From Lewinellaceae bacterium (GTDB taxonomy: Bacteria; Bacteroidota; Bacteroidia; Chitinophagales; Saprospiraceae), in contig JADJUJ010000004.1 of NCBI GenBank assembly GCA_016710765.1, positions 186,001 to 250,000 of the forward strand: a stretch of 64,000 nt of DNA, given 5' to 3'. Positions 36,753 to 45,213 of this stretch are shown here, in pieces (within the stretch, counting starts at the first letter, position 1; every line of letters starts with the position of its first letter). A program made the translations under genes and the position numbers. Below the pieces are notes generated by a model. That model had not been told where the DNA came from. It was given only the letters and a program-made list of their open reading frames with translations, and ran no database searches.

Positions 36753-37493
36753 TTAGTAGTCAACCTTTTCAAGAAAAAGCCCAGCGGCCGGCGCTGTAAA
36801 GCGAGCAGGTTCCGGGTCATCGGGGTTGGCCAGGAAGCCAGCTACGGCATCCGGAGTAAGCTGCCCTTGGCCTACGGCTACCAGTACGCCGACAATTCTT
36901 CGAACCATTTTCCATAAAAAATGAGAAGCGCTGATATAAACATACAGGTGCTCCCCGTCTTCCCGCAGATCGAGTCGGGTAAGGTGAACTGTTGTGGATT
37001 TTGCTGTTTTATCTTTTGCCCCAAACGCTCGAAAATCGTGAAAACCCACCAGAATTTCTGCCGCACTACGCATGGCCGACAGGTTGAGGCTTTCCCGCAC
37101 CCACCAATTGTATTTTTTCCCAAAGGCATCGCGGCGCATGGTGATCTGGTACCGGTAGCTCCGCTCCCTGGCATCGTGGCGGGCGTGAAAACCCGACTCC
37201 ACAGGTACAATACTCAGAATGTTGATATCATGCGGAAGCAAGGCATTGATCTGATCTTTTATCTTATTCGGTGGTACAGGTTTGGCGGAAGGCACATCCA
37301 GATGGGCAACTTGCCCGCGTGCATGCACACCGGCATCTGTCCTGCCCGAACCGTATATTTCCAGCACGTCAGTGTCAAACACTTTGACAGCAGCCTGGAT
37401 CAGTTCGCCTTGAATGGTGGGATCTTTCTTCTGTATTTGCCAGCCAGCGTAACGGCTTCCATCGTACTCCAGCGTTACTTTATAACGGGCCAT
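36753..37493 (-). CDS. truA: tRNA pseudouridine(38-40) synthase TruA
   Basis: This 246-residue enzyme has the catalytic Asp in GSGRTDAGVHARGQVAH (about 53), an N-terminal YDGSRYAGWQIQ motif and a C-terminal SHFLWKMVRRIVGVL motif. It modifies uridines in the anticodon arm of tRNAs. The length is normal. It is encoded just upstream of the helicase gene on the same strand. Confidence 0.97.
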   Translation of the reverse strand: MARYKVTLEYDGSRYAGWQIQKKDPTIQGELIQAAVKVFDTDVLEIYGSGRTDAGVHARGQVAHLDVPSAKPVPPNKIKDQINALLPHDINILSIVPVESGFHARHDARERSYRYQITMRRDAFGKKYNWWVRESLNLSAMRSAAEILVGFHDFRAFGAKDKTAKSTTVHLTRLDLREDGEHLYVYISASHFLWKMVRRIVGVLVAVGQGQLTPDAVAGFLANPDDPEPARFTAPAAGLFLEKVDY

Positions 37494-37613
37494 GGGTAAA
37501 TTCTGTAATCATTAAGTGCAAAGGACGGGAATTTAGCCGGTATTGTTTGATTTTTTAACCAGATTAAGCGGAGAAGGTTTTATTTTAGCGCTGTTTTTAA
37601 TCCAGCTTCGGTT

Positions 37614-38570
37614 ATGAAAAATAATATTCTGCAGTTCGGACTGCTGCGAGCACGCTTATTCCAGGAACCTGATAACCACAGCGTGTACAGCCAATTAATG
37701 CTGTTTTCCGAAATACAAGGCGAATACCACGCCTGTCGCGCTTTATTTGAAGAACTACTAGATGCTCAACCCTATGCGCATTTGGCCTGGTACCATTTAG
37801 GGCAATGCATGCAAAACCAGGGCGAAACAACCACCGCCCTGGAGGCTTTTGAGTTTTCCTATTGCGCACACCCCCAATTTAAAGAGGGCTATTTTGCTTT
37901 TGCGGTGCTGGCGCTGCAGATGGGTGAAGCCAGACAGGCAATACAGTGTCTGCAGGATCTTATTCAACGAGAAAACAAGCCTTGCGAAAGATGCTGGTTA
38001 CACCTTGCAGAGTGCTATCTCCACCTTCAGCAACATGGTGAAGCGGTAGACTGCCTGCGCAAATGCCTGAAAATACGGCCCGATTATGCCGAAGCCCAGT
38101 ACCTGATGGGGGTATGCTTTGCCGCGTCCCAACACTATCAGATGGCTGTTCGTTTTCTCCGGCAGGCCATTCGGGTGGAAAACCGGCGTGAGGACTTTCA
38201 CCAGGCATTGGCAGAGGTATACAGCCGGATGGGCAAAAACAAACTGGCCCGGCAGCACTACTGGAGCGCTATTGATTTATCGCCTGATGAACCTTTTGCA
38301 TGGATTAAACTCGCCACTTTTCTGCTGCAGCAAGGCCACCCGGAAGAAGCGCTGGACGTGCTTGCGGAAGCAGCGGGGCATACCATCGGTTCACAGCTTG
38401 ATTATTGCTGCGCCGCCTGTCTTTTCCTGCTGGGCAAACGCTCGGAAGCACTTGCTCGATTGAGGGATGCTCTGGCGGTTGACCGGAGCTGTTTGGACGA
38501 CTTTTTTATTTGGGCGCCCACCTTAAGTGGCGACCCTGAGGTCCAGCGGACGATAGCAGAAGGAGCCTGA
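37614..38570 (+). CDS. Tetratricopeptide repeat protein
   Basis: This 318-residue protein is made of about eight TPR units, for example LAWYHLGQCMQNQGETTTALEAF, EAQYLMGVCFAASQHYQMAV and FAWIKLATFLLQQGHPEEALDVL. It has no signal peptide, so it is likely a cytoplasmic scaffold. It contains an unusually high number of Cys. No catalytic domain was seen. Confidence 0.9.
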   Translation: MKNNILQFGLLRARLFQEPDNHSVYSQLMLFSEIQGEYHACRALFEELLDAQPYAHLAWYHLGQCMQNQGETTTALEAFEFSYCAHPQFKEGYFAFAVLALQMGEARQAIQCLQDLIQRENKPCERCWLHLAECYLHLQQHGEAVDCLRKCLKIRPDYAEAQYLMGVCFAASQHYQMAVRFLRQAIRVENRREDFHQALAEVYSRMGKNKLARQHYWSAIDLSPDEPFAWIKLATFLLQQGHPEEALDVLAEAAGHTIGSQLDYCCAACLFLLGKRSEALARLRDALAVDRSCLDDFFIWAPTLSGDPEVQRTIAEGA

Positions 38571-38623
38571 TGAAAAGCCGAATTGCAGCGCCGGGAAATA
38601 CGCTTAAATTTTAGAACAAGCTT

Positions 38624-38656
38624 TTTGGTTTTTATTTATTAAAAATCGTACCTTTG
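38624..38656 (+). promoter_or_regulatory. Promoter of the rplU-rpmA operon
   Basis: TTTG (38624-38627) and TACCTTTG (38649-38656) are separated by 21 bp, the Bacteroidota -33/-7 arrangement. The leader to the rplU ATG is about 50 nt. Confidence 0.75.
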
Positions 38657-38709
38657 CCGGCCCTTTTCAGGGATCACGATTATTTTTTCAAAAAACATCG
38701 AATCACAAC

Positions 38710-39021
38710 ATGTTCGCAATCGTTTCCATCGCCGGTCAACAATTCAAAGTTGAGGAAGGTCAACAGATCTTCGTCCACCGGCTGGCAGCCAATGAAGGCG
38801 ACTCGTTGACTTTCGACTCTGTACACCTGGTAGACCACGATGGTCGGGTGAAAATCGGAGAACCGAACGTCTCGGGCGCCAGTGTTAAAGCCAGCGTTAT
38901 CAGCCACGTCAAGGGCGATAAAGTTATCGTTTTCAAAAAGAAACGCCGCAAAGGCTATCGGAAGAAAAACGGTCACCGTCAGTCGTTCACCCAAATCAAG
39001 ATCGACACGATCAAAGGCTAA
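38710..39021 (+). CDS. rplU: 50S ribosomal protein L21
   Basis: This 103-residue protein has the L21 signature (MFAIVSIAGQQFKVEEGQ..., VIVFKKKRRKGYRKKNGHRQ). It binds 23S rRNA. It ends with the ordinary KIDTIKG tail and lacks the helix-hairpin-helix extension that I would expect on L21 in Bacteroidota; that domain is on the L27 product here. It is the first gene of the operon. Confidence 0.97.
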   Translation: MFAIVSIAGQQFKVEEGQQIFVHRLAANEGDSLTFDSVHLVDHDGRVKIGEPNVSGASVKASVISHVKGDKVIVFKKKRRKGYRKKNGHRQSFTQIKIDTIKG

Positions 39022-39116
39022 TTTAACCCAATTTTTGCAGTGTATTTCCGAAAAACTGGTCGATAAACGACTTTTTCGAATTTTTCACAGCATTCACGCA
39101 TTCACTATTTTGTAAA

Positions 39117-39833
39117 ATGGCACACAAAAAAGGTGTAGGTAGTTCAGATAACGGCCGCGACAGTAAAAGTAAACGTCTTGGCGTCAAATTATTCGGCGGT
39201 CAATCTGCTACCGCCGGAAATATCCTGGTTCGCCAGCGCGGTACACAGTTCCACGCAGGCCAAAATGTTTACATGGGCCGCGACCATACCTTACACGCAT
39301 CCATTGATGGTGTTGTAACATTCTCCCGCAGCCGCAACGACCGTCGTTTCGTCAGCGTGCTTCCTTTCACGGAAGTTGCTGAAACGGTGGCTCCAATTAA
39401 GCCCGCTAAAACGGCGCCTAAAACGGAAGCACCTAAGAAAGCCGCTCCGGTAGAAACGGCAGCTGTGGTAGAAGAAACACCAGTTGCTGCTGCTCCAAAA
39501 GCAAAGGCGGAAAAGCCCGCAGCAGTAGAAGCAGCTCCAGAGAAAAAGCCCGCAGCCAAAAAAGGACCGAAACTCAACGATCTGAAGATCATTGAAGGTA
39601 TTGGCCCTAAAATTGAAACCCTGCTGAAAGAAGGCGGTGTAGAAACCTGGGAAGACCTTTCCAAAACTTCGATAGATCGCCTGAAGGAGATTCTGGACGC
39701 AGCAGGACCACGCTACCAGATCCATGACCCCAGCACCTGGCCTGCGCAGGCTAAGTTTGCTGCTGAAGGCAACTGGGAGGAACTCAAAGAGTACCAGGAC
39801 ATGCTGATCGGCGGTCGGGACCTTACAGACTAA
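39117..39833 (+). CDS. rpmA: 50S ribosomal protein L27 with a C-terminal helix-hairpin-helix extension
   Basis: Residues 1-84 are L27 (MAHKKGVGSSDNGRDSKSKR ... FVSVLPF). A Lys/Ala/Pro/Glu-rich linker follows (about 85-155), then a domain of about 80 residues beginning LNDLKIIEGIGPKIETLLKEGG with the HhH GIGPKI motif and a WPAQAKFAAEGNWEELKEYQD tail. L27 is normally about 85 residues, so this is a fusion. L27 sits near the peptidyl transferase centre; the extension may reach out to bind RNA. Confidence 0.96.
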   Translation: MAHKKGVGSSDNGRDSKSKRLGVKLFGGQSATAGNILVRQRGTQFHAGQNVYMGRDHTLHASIDGVVTFSRSRNDRRFVSVLPFTEVAETVAPIKPAKTAPKTEAPKKAAPVETAAVVEETPVAAAPKAKAEKPAAVEAAPEKKPAAKKGPKLNDLKIIEGIGPKIETLLKEGGVETWEDLSKTSIDRLKEILDAAGPRYQIHDPSTWPAQAKFAAEGNWEELKEYQDMLIGGRDLTD

Positions 39834-39846
39834 GACAAATTTTTTA

Positions 39847-39875
39847 ACGGCCTGCCCTTGTGCAGGCCGTTTTTT
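39847..39875 (+). terminator. Terminator of the rplU-rpmA operon
   Basis: The perfect 9-bp stem ACGGCCTGC / GCAGGCCGT with a 6-nt loop is followed by T5-6, 13 bp after the rpmA stop. Confidence 0.92.
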
Positions 39876-39946
39876 GTATGTAAAATTGCGCTGTACTAAC
39901 TGAACTTAAGAAGTTTTTGTTTTCATAGCTTAATTTTTAGTTGTTG

Positions 39947-39977
39947 CCCCGGCTGTAATGAGTCGGGGTTTTTTTTT
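39947..39977 (+). terminator. Second terminator hairpin directly upstream of crcB
   Basis: The stem CCCCGGCT / AGTCGGGG (8 bp with one G-T) with a GTAATG loop is followed by nine Ts, only 22 bp before the crcB ATG. It lies after the rpmA terminator, so it looks like a leader attenuator rather than an ordinary operon end. Confidence 0.75.
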
Positions 39978-39998
39978 GACAACAAAACCGCGCTCAGC

Positions 39999-40370
39999 AT
40001 GCAACAGGGCCTATATTCTTTTTTACTTGTGTTTCTTGGTGGTGGACTGGGTTCAATCAGCAGATATGGCATTGGATTGCTTACGCTACCCATGCAAACC
40101 CGTTTCCCTGTGGCCACCTTCCTGTCCAATGCCCTTGCCTGCCTCCTGCTGGGTGTACTGGTTGGTTTGCAAATGAAGGGACATATGGACGACACACGCA
40201 GGCTGCTGCTGGCCACCGGATTTTGCGGTGGTTTCAGCACCTTTTCAACTTTTAGTGCTGAAACCTGGAACCTGCTGCAAGATGGACAAACCATTACTGC
40301 TGTGGCCAATATTGCATTGAGTTTGACAATCGGGATGCTTTGTCTACTTTTGGGACTGAAACTCACCTAA
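39999..40370 (+). CDS. crcB: Fluoride efflux channel CrcB/Fluc
   Basis: This 123-residue protein has four membrane helices and the family motifs GGGLGSISRYGIG (about 15), SNALACLLLG, GFCGGFSTFSTFS (about 76-88, the fluoride-lining Phe/Ser segment) and a terminal GLKLT. It works as a dual-topology dimer exporting fluoride. A terminator hairpin sits 22 bp before the ATG, but I see no standard fluoride riboswitch core (no GATGG...AACCGCC). Confidence 0.95.
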   Translation: MQQGLYSFLLVFLGGGLGSISRYGIGLLTLPMQTRFPVATFLSNALACLLLGVLVGLQMKGHMDDTRRLLLATGFCGGFSTFSTFSAETWNLLQDGQTITAVANIALSLTIGMLCLLLGLKLT

Positions 40371-40379
40371 GTTCTTATT

Positions 40380-41312
40380 ATGGAAGTCAATACCGATATT
40401 CTGCAGCGTGTTAAACAATTGGAAGAAAAATATACTGCAATGGGTCAGGATATGGCATCTTACCTGGATGGCCTTTTGTACGCTGATTATTTAACCTATT
40501 GGGACTATATCCACCTTGATACGCTGCTGAGCCTGCAAAACCCGAGAACGCCCATACCCGACGAACGGATTTTTATCCTATACCACCAAATAACAGAACT
40601 GTATTTCCGGCTTACCCTGGATGCTATTGAACAACTGGCAGCCAATGTACCACCCAACATTGAACTATTCAAGCGGCAACTCATTCGCATCAACCGCTAT
40701 TTTGATCAGCTGACCAATTCTTTTGACGTCATGGTGGACGGCATGGACCGGGAAGAATTCTTGAAATTTCGGATGAGCTTGCTGCCAGCCAGCGGATTTC
40801 AAAGCATGCAATACCGCAAAATTGAAATGGCCAGCACCGACCTGTTTCAACTTACCCATGTCAGCAAACGCGAAATGGTTCATGCGGGAGATGACATTCA
40901 GACCCTGTATGCCGCGCTATACTGGAAATCGGGCGCTACAGAGCTGGCATCGGGCAAAAAGACCCTTACCCTGAAACAGTTTGAAGAAAAATATTACGAA
41001 GAACTGGTGCGCTACAGCACGCGCTTTCAATCCTGTAACCTTCGCCGCCTCTTCCTGTCCATTTCGCCGGAAGAACAACAGGATGAAGAACTACGCAGCC
41101 TGCTGCGCGATTTTGACCTCAATGCCAACGTTGGCTGGGCACTTTCCCATTACCGCTCTGCTGTGCGATACCTCGATGCCAAACCCAAGGAAATAGCCGC
41201 AACCGGCGGCACCAATTGGCAACAATACCTGCCTCCGCGGTTCCAGCGCGTGGTCTTTTTCCCCGAACTCTGGGCAGACGATGAAATCGGAAACTGGGGA
41301 AAATTCAAGTAA
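40380..41312 (+). CDS. Tryptophan 2,3-dioxygenase family protein
   Basis: This 310-residue protein matches TDO with YWDYIHLDTLLSLQNPRTPIPDERIFILYHQITELYFRLTLD and RMSLLPASGFQSMQYRKIEMAS, the heme-pocket and substrate-binding segments of the family. The spacing suggests the distal active site is kept; I cannot assign the proximal His with certainty. It starts the kynurenine route by opening tryptophan to N-formylkynurenine. It lies 10 bp downstream of crcB and may share its transcript. Confidence 0.88.
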   Translation: MEVNTDILQRVKQLEEKYTAMGQDMASYLDGLLYADYLTYWDYIHLDTLLSLQNPRTPIPDERIFILYHQITELYFRLTLDAIEQLAANVPPNIELFKRQLIRINRYFDQLTNSFDVMVDGMDREEFLKFRMSLLPASGFQSMQYRKIEMASTDLFQLTHVSKREMVHAGDDIQTLYAALYWKSGATELASGKKTLTLKQFEEKYYEELVRYSTRFQSCNLRRLFLSISPEEQQDEELRSLLRDFDLNANVGWALSHYRSAVRYLDAKPKEIAATGGTNWQQYLPPRFQRVVFFPELWADDEIGNWGKFK

Positions 41313-41346
41313 ACAAAGACCAACATCCAAACAACCAAGTTGAAAA

Positions 41347-42423
41347 ATGCTCGTACTTCGCCAACATGCCGAACAGGCCTATGCAGCCGAACTCGCCGCC
41401 CTGGCCAAGGCCGATGACCGGCCACGGCCGGCATCCTGGAAACTTTCGCCCTGGGCGGTAGTTACCTATCTGGTTGGTGGAAAAGTGGGCAAAACAACCA
41501 TCGAACCCAAATACATCGGCAACAGAAGATTGATGGAAATTGCCGTTGCCACCCTGGCCACCGATCGCGCGTTACTGCTCAGCGGTGTCCCAGGCACGGC
41601 CAAAACATGGGTTGGCGAACACCTCGCAGCGGCCATAAGCGCCGACAGTACCTTGTTGGTACAGGGCACCGCGGGCCTAAGCGAAGAAGCGCTCCGCTAT
41701 GGCTGGAATTATGCCCGCCTGCTCGCGGAAGGCCCATCGGAAAACGCTATGGTGCCCAGCCCGGTCATGACGGCCATGCGGACTGGAAAAATTGTGCGGA
41801 TAGAGGAACTGACCCGGATACCGGCCGATGTGCAAGACGCGCTGATTACCCTCTTGTCGGAAAAATCACTGCCCATTCCCGAACTAAATACCGAAGTACA
41901 GGCCGTGCAAGGCTTCAACCTGATCGCCACCGCTAATGACCGTGACAAAGGCGTCAATGAACTTTCGGCCGCTTTGCGTCGGAGGTTCAACACGGTGGTA
42001 CTTCCGCTACCTGCCAGTTTGGACGAGGAGGTCAGCATCGTACGTCGGCGGGTCGACGCAATGGGGACAGCCCTGCAGCTGCCGCCAGAAATCGCACCAC
42101 TGCAGGAAATCAAGCGGCTTGTCACCATTTTTCGGGAACTCCGGAGCGGCAAAACAGAGGATGGACGCGAGAAATTGAAATCCCCCAGCGCAACGCTAAG
42201 CACTGCAGAAGCCATTTCCGTCATTCACCAGGGGCAGGCACTCGCCCTGCATTTTGGCGATGGCGAACTTAGAGCCCCCGATCTGGCAGCTGCCATCACC
42301 GGCGCCGTGATAAAGGATGGCAATACCGACCAATTGGTGTGGCGGGAATATCTGGAAACCATTGTGAAAAAACGGGAAGGCTGGCAAGACCTTTACCGCG
42401 CATTCAAAGACCTGGAGCCCTAG
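41347..42423 (+). CDS. MoxR-type AAA ATPase
   Basis: This 358-residue AAA+ ATPase has Walker A GVPGTAKTW (about 80), Walker B VRIEELTRIP, a sensor 1 region LIATANDRDKGVNEL and an arginine-finger region LRRRFNTVVLP. The subfamily features GTAGLSEEALRYGWNYARLLAEGPS and GVNELSAALRRRFN belong to the MoxR branch that sits with DUF5691, DUF5682, VWA and SWIM genes. None of those follows here; DUF5691 is at 24118. Start codon at 41347. It is 4 bp from the GGGP synthase gene. Confidence 0.92.
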   Translation: MLVLRQHAEQAYAAELAALAKADDRPRPASWKLSPWAVVTYLVGGKVGKTTIEPKYIGNRRLMEIAVATLATDRALLLSGVPGTAKTWVGEHLAAAISADSTLLVQGTAGLSEEALRYGWNYARLLAEGPSENAMVPSPVMTAMRTGKIVRIEELTRIPADVQDALITLLSEKSLPIPELNTEVQAVQGFNLIATANDRDKGVNELSAALRRRFNTVVLPLPASLDEEVSIVRRRVDAMGTALQLPPEIAPLQEIKRLVTIFRELRSGKTEDGREKLKSPSATLSTAEAISVIHQGQALALHFGDGELRAPDLAAAITGAVIKDGNTDQLVWREYLETIVKKREGWQDLYRAFKDLEP

Positions 42424-42427
42424 TTTT

Positions 42428-43171
42428 ATGGATAAACTGCCCTTCTATAACCCGGTAATCCAGGCAAAACAACACGGCCGCAAACAACTGGCCGTTCTGC
42501 TTGATCCCGACAAACTGCCCACTGCAAAGCTGGAACAAATTATTGAACTGGCCATGCACCACGAACTGGACTATTTTTTTATCGGTGGCAGCCTGCTCGT
42601 TAATCATGGGTTGGATAGCATCCTAAGCCATATCCGGGCGCTTTGCAAGATCCCGCTTGTGCTGTTTCCGGGCAGTTCTTTTCAACTGAGCTATCAGGCA
42701 GATGCCATCCTGTTGCTCTCCCTTATCAGTGGCCGCAACCCAGAATTACTGATCGGACAACATGTAATCGCGGCCCCATTCCTCAAGATTGCCCCGCTGG
42801 AAGTAGTTTCCTGTGGCTATATGCTGATTGACGGCGGGATACGAACTTCGGTTCAGTATGTTTCCAACACCAACCCAATTCCAGCCAACAAACCCGACAT
42901 CGCGGTTAGTACCGCCCTGGCAGGGGAAATGCTCGGCCTTAAGAGCATTTACCTCGAAGCAGGCTCGGGAGCGATCCACCCTGTCCCACTTGAAATGATC
43001 ACGGCAGTTTCAGGAACTCTTTCAGTACCTTTGGTTGTTGGAGGAGGTATCTGCAATGCAGCACAGGCTTCTTCAGCCTGGAAAGCCGGCGCAGATGTAG
43101 TAGTGGTAGGCAATGCGGTAGAGCAGGACCCCAGCTTGATTGGAGCGCTTTGCCAGGCCCGCAATTTTTGA
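42428..43171 (+). CDS. Geranylgeranylglyceryl (heptaprenylglyceryl) phosphate synthase
   Basis: This 247-residue TIM-barrel protein has LAVLLDPDKLP, DYFFIGGSLLVNHGLDSI, LVLFPGSSFQLS, YLEAGSGAIHPVP and LVVGGGICNAAQ with the phosphate-binding GGGI and VVGNAV segments. The group II enzymes of Bacteroidota attach a polyprenyl chain to glycerol-1-phosphate, and the product's use in the cell is not settled. It starts 4 bp after the MoxR gene, so they are probably co-transcribed. Confidence 0.93.
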   Translation: MDKLPFYNPVIQAKQHGRKQLAVLLDPDKLPTAKLEQIIELAMHHELDYFFIGGSLLVNHGLDSILSHIRALCKIPLVLFPGSSFQLSYQADAILLLSLISGRNPELLIGQHVIAAPFLKIAPLEVVSCGYMLIDGGIRTSVQYVSNTNPIPANKPDIAVSTALAGEMLGLKSIYLEAGSGAIHPVPLEMITAVSGTLSVPLVVGGGICNAAQASSAWKAGADVVVVGNAVEQDPSLIGALCQARNF

Positions 43172-43190
43172 CACTTAGAAATCTTTTGGT

Positions 43191-44144
43191 TTGAGTTTAT
43201 CAGGAACCGTTATAAAATCAACTGGCAGTTGGTACAATGTCCGTCTGGATGAGGGCAATGATCAATTGCAGTGTCGCATCGTAGGAAAATTTCGATTGGA
43301 CGACATCCCACTGACGAACCCCGTGGCCGTCGGCGACCGTGTAGAATTGGAAAGAGAAGGCGATGACAAGGGCATGATCTTTAAAATCCTGGACCGCCGC
43401 AACTATGTCATCCGGCAATCCCCCCGCCGAAAACACGACATGCATTTACTGGCCGCCAACATCGACCAGGCTGTGATTGTTGTGACCGTCGTGCACCCAA
43501 CGCTCAAGCCCGGGTTTATCGATCGCTTCTTGCTGATGACGGAGAAACACGAGATCCCCGTGGTCATTGTTTTCAACAAAGCCGATCTTTATGATGAAGA
43601 GGACTTGGGCACCTATGCCTTTATGAAGGACGTGTACAATAAAATAGGCTATGGGGTGATTGCTACCTCGGTACCGGAAAAGGGAGGTTTAGACAACCTC
43701 AAAAATATTTTAAAGGATAAAACCACGCTGCTCAGCGGCCAGTCGGGGGTGGGAAAAAGCAGCCTGATCAATGCCATCCAGCCGCAAATGGACTTGCGCA
43801 CCGGCGAGATCAGCGACCACTCCGGAAAAGGGCAGCACACCACAACCTTTGCCGAAATGCTGGAATTAGATTTTGGCGGACGCCTGATTGATACCCCTGG
43901 TATCAAAACCCTGGGTTTTAACAACATGGATGTGCACAACGTGGCGCACAGTTTCCGGGAGTTTTTCGAGCTGTCGCAACACTGCCGCTTTGGTGGTGCC
44001 TGCCTGCACCGCAATGAGCCAGGCTGTGCGGTAAAAGCTGCGCTGAAAAATGGCGACATCAGCGAGCTGCGCTACCTGAACTACCTTGGTATCCTCGATG
44101 ATGTGGAAGACCAGAATTACTGGGAACGTAGGCGCGAATTTTAA
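43191..44144 (+). CDS. rsgA: Small ribosomal subunit biogenesis GTPase RsgA
   Basis: This 317-residue circularly permuted GTPase has G4 NKADLYDE, G1 GQSGVGKSSLIN (after G4, as expected) and G3 IDTPGIKTLGF. Its zinc-knuckle C-terminus is HCRFGGACLHRNEPGC. An OB-fold precedes the GTPase domain. It matures 30S subunits. The start used is TTG at 43191 because it fits the family N-terminus. Confidence 0.95.
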   Translation: MSLSGTVIKSTGSWYNVRLDEGNDQLQCRIVGKFRLDDIPLTNPVAVGDRVELEREGDDKGMIFKILDRRNYVIRQSPRRKHDMHLLAANIDQAVIVVTVVHPTLKPGFIDRFLLMTEKHEIPVVIVFNKADLYDEEDLGTYAFMKDVYNKIGYGVIATSVPEKGGLDNLKNILKDKTTLLSGQSGVGKSSLINAIQPQMDLRTGEISDHSGKGQHTTTFAEMLELDFGGRLIDTPGIKTLGFNNMDVHNVAHSFREFFELSQHCRFGGACLHRNEPGCAVKAALKNGDISELRYLNYLGILDDVEDQNYWERRREF

Positions 44145-44173
44145 GCAGGCCTTGCGCTGAGCATCAGTACTGG

Positions 44174-45208
44174 CTAATAACTTTGCTCGTCGATTTTCAC
44201 CTTACCCCGGAAGGTCCAGAATACAAAAGTGGTGTATACCCCAACGATCGGTACACCGATGGCTGCAATCGTCAGCATAATTTTTAACGACGGAAAGGAG
44301 GATGCCGCATTGTATACGGTCAGACTGTACTGCGGATCCAGCGTACTGGGCACCAGCACCGGAAACAGACCCAGGGAGGCCAATCCAAGCAATAAGGCCG
44401 ACGTGAGCCCCGAAAACACAAATGCCAGGCTGTACCGGCCCTTTTCGGCCAGTCGCTGGATGTTGAACACCGATAGCATCGCCATCGCCGGTATGCCAAA
44501 CAGCACGGGATAATCCCTGAATTTGTCGGCCATTTCCGGGATATAGATCAGGGTAACCAGCGACAAGGTGACAAATGTCAGCACAAACATTCTACTGGTA
44601 AACTTAACCATCAGACGGACCCGCGTGTATAACCTATGCTCTGTTTTCATGGACAGATAAATTGCGCCATGCAGGCTAAACAGCGCAATGGTTGTTACCG
44701 CGGTAAGCAAAGAATATGGGTTGATAAAATCCAGGGTATTGCCCTGAAACACAAAGCCCGGCCCAATGGCGATCCCCTGAATAAGATTACCCAACAATAC
44801 ACCCAGCAGCCCTGCAATCAGGATGCTAGAAGCAGTGTAACTGATGTCCCAGGTTAAGCGCCACCAGAGCATAGGCTCTTTGCTTCGAAATTCGATGCTG
44901 ATGGCCCTAAATATCAGTGCGACAACAAAGAGCATAAACGGCACGTAAAAAGCAGAAAAAACCGTTGCATATACTTCCGGAAAACCGGCAAACAAGGCGC
45001 CGCCGCCAATCACCAGCCAAACTTCATTGCCGTCCCAAACCGGTCCAATGGCATTGAGCGCAATCCGACGGCTTTCTTCCTTTCGAAAGAACAAATGCAA
45101 AACGCCAGCCCCCAGGTCGAAACCATCCAGAATGGCATATCCTGTAAATACCGCGCCGATGACCAAGAACCACCATACGCGCAAATCAATGTTGAGAAAC
45201 GTTTCCAT
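44174..45208 (-). CDS. cydB: Cytochrome bd ubiquinol oxidase subunit II
   Basis: This 344-residue protein has eight or nine membrane helices and begins RVWWFLVIGAVFTGYAILDGFDLGAGVLHLF, a CydB signature, with GPVWDGNEVWLVIGGGALFAGFPEVYA. It partners CydA in the bd oxidase, which reduces oxygen with quinol. It is encoded 5 bp after cydA. Confidence 0.95.
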   Translation of the reverse strand: METFLNIDLRVWWFLVIGAVFTGYAILDGFDLGAGVLHLFFRKEESRRIALNAIGPVWDGNEVWLVIGGGALFAGFPEVYATVFSAFYVPFMLFVVALIFRAISIEFRSKEPMLWWRLTWDISYTASSILIAGLLGVLLGNLIQGIAIGPGFVFQGNTLDFINPYSLLTAVTTIALFSLHGAIYLSMKTEHRLYTRVRLMVKFTSRMFVLTFVTLSLVTLIYIPEMADKFRDYPVLFGIPAMAMLSVFNIQRLAEKGRYSLAFVFSGLTSALLLGLASLGLFPVLVPSTLDPQYSLTVYNAASSFPSLKIMLTIAAIGVPIVGVYTTFVFWTFRGKVKIDEQSY

Positions 45209-45213
45209 GGGAT

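Noticed and set aside
39878..39946. Fluoride riboswitch before crcB
   Set aside because: The leader lacks the conserved GATGG and AACCGCC segments, so I did not call a riboswitch.
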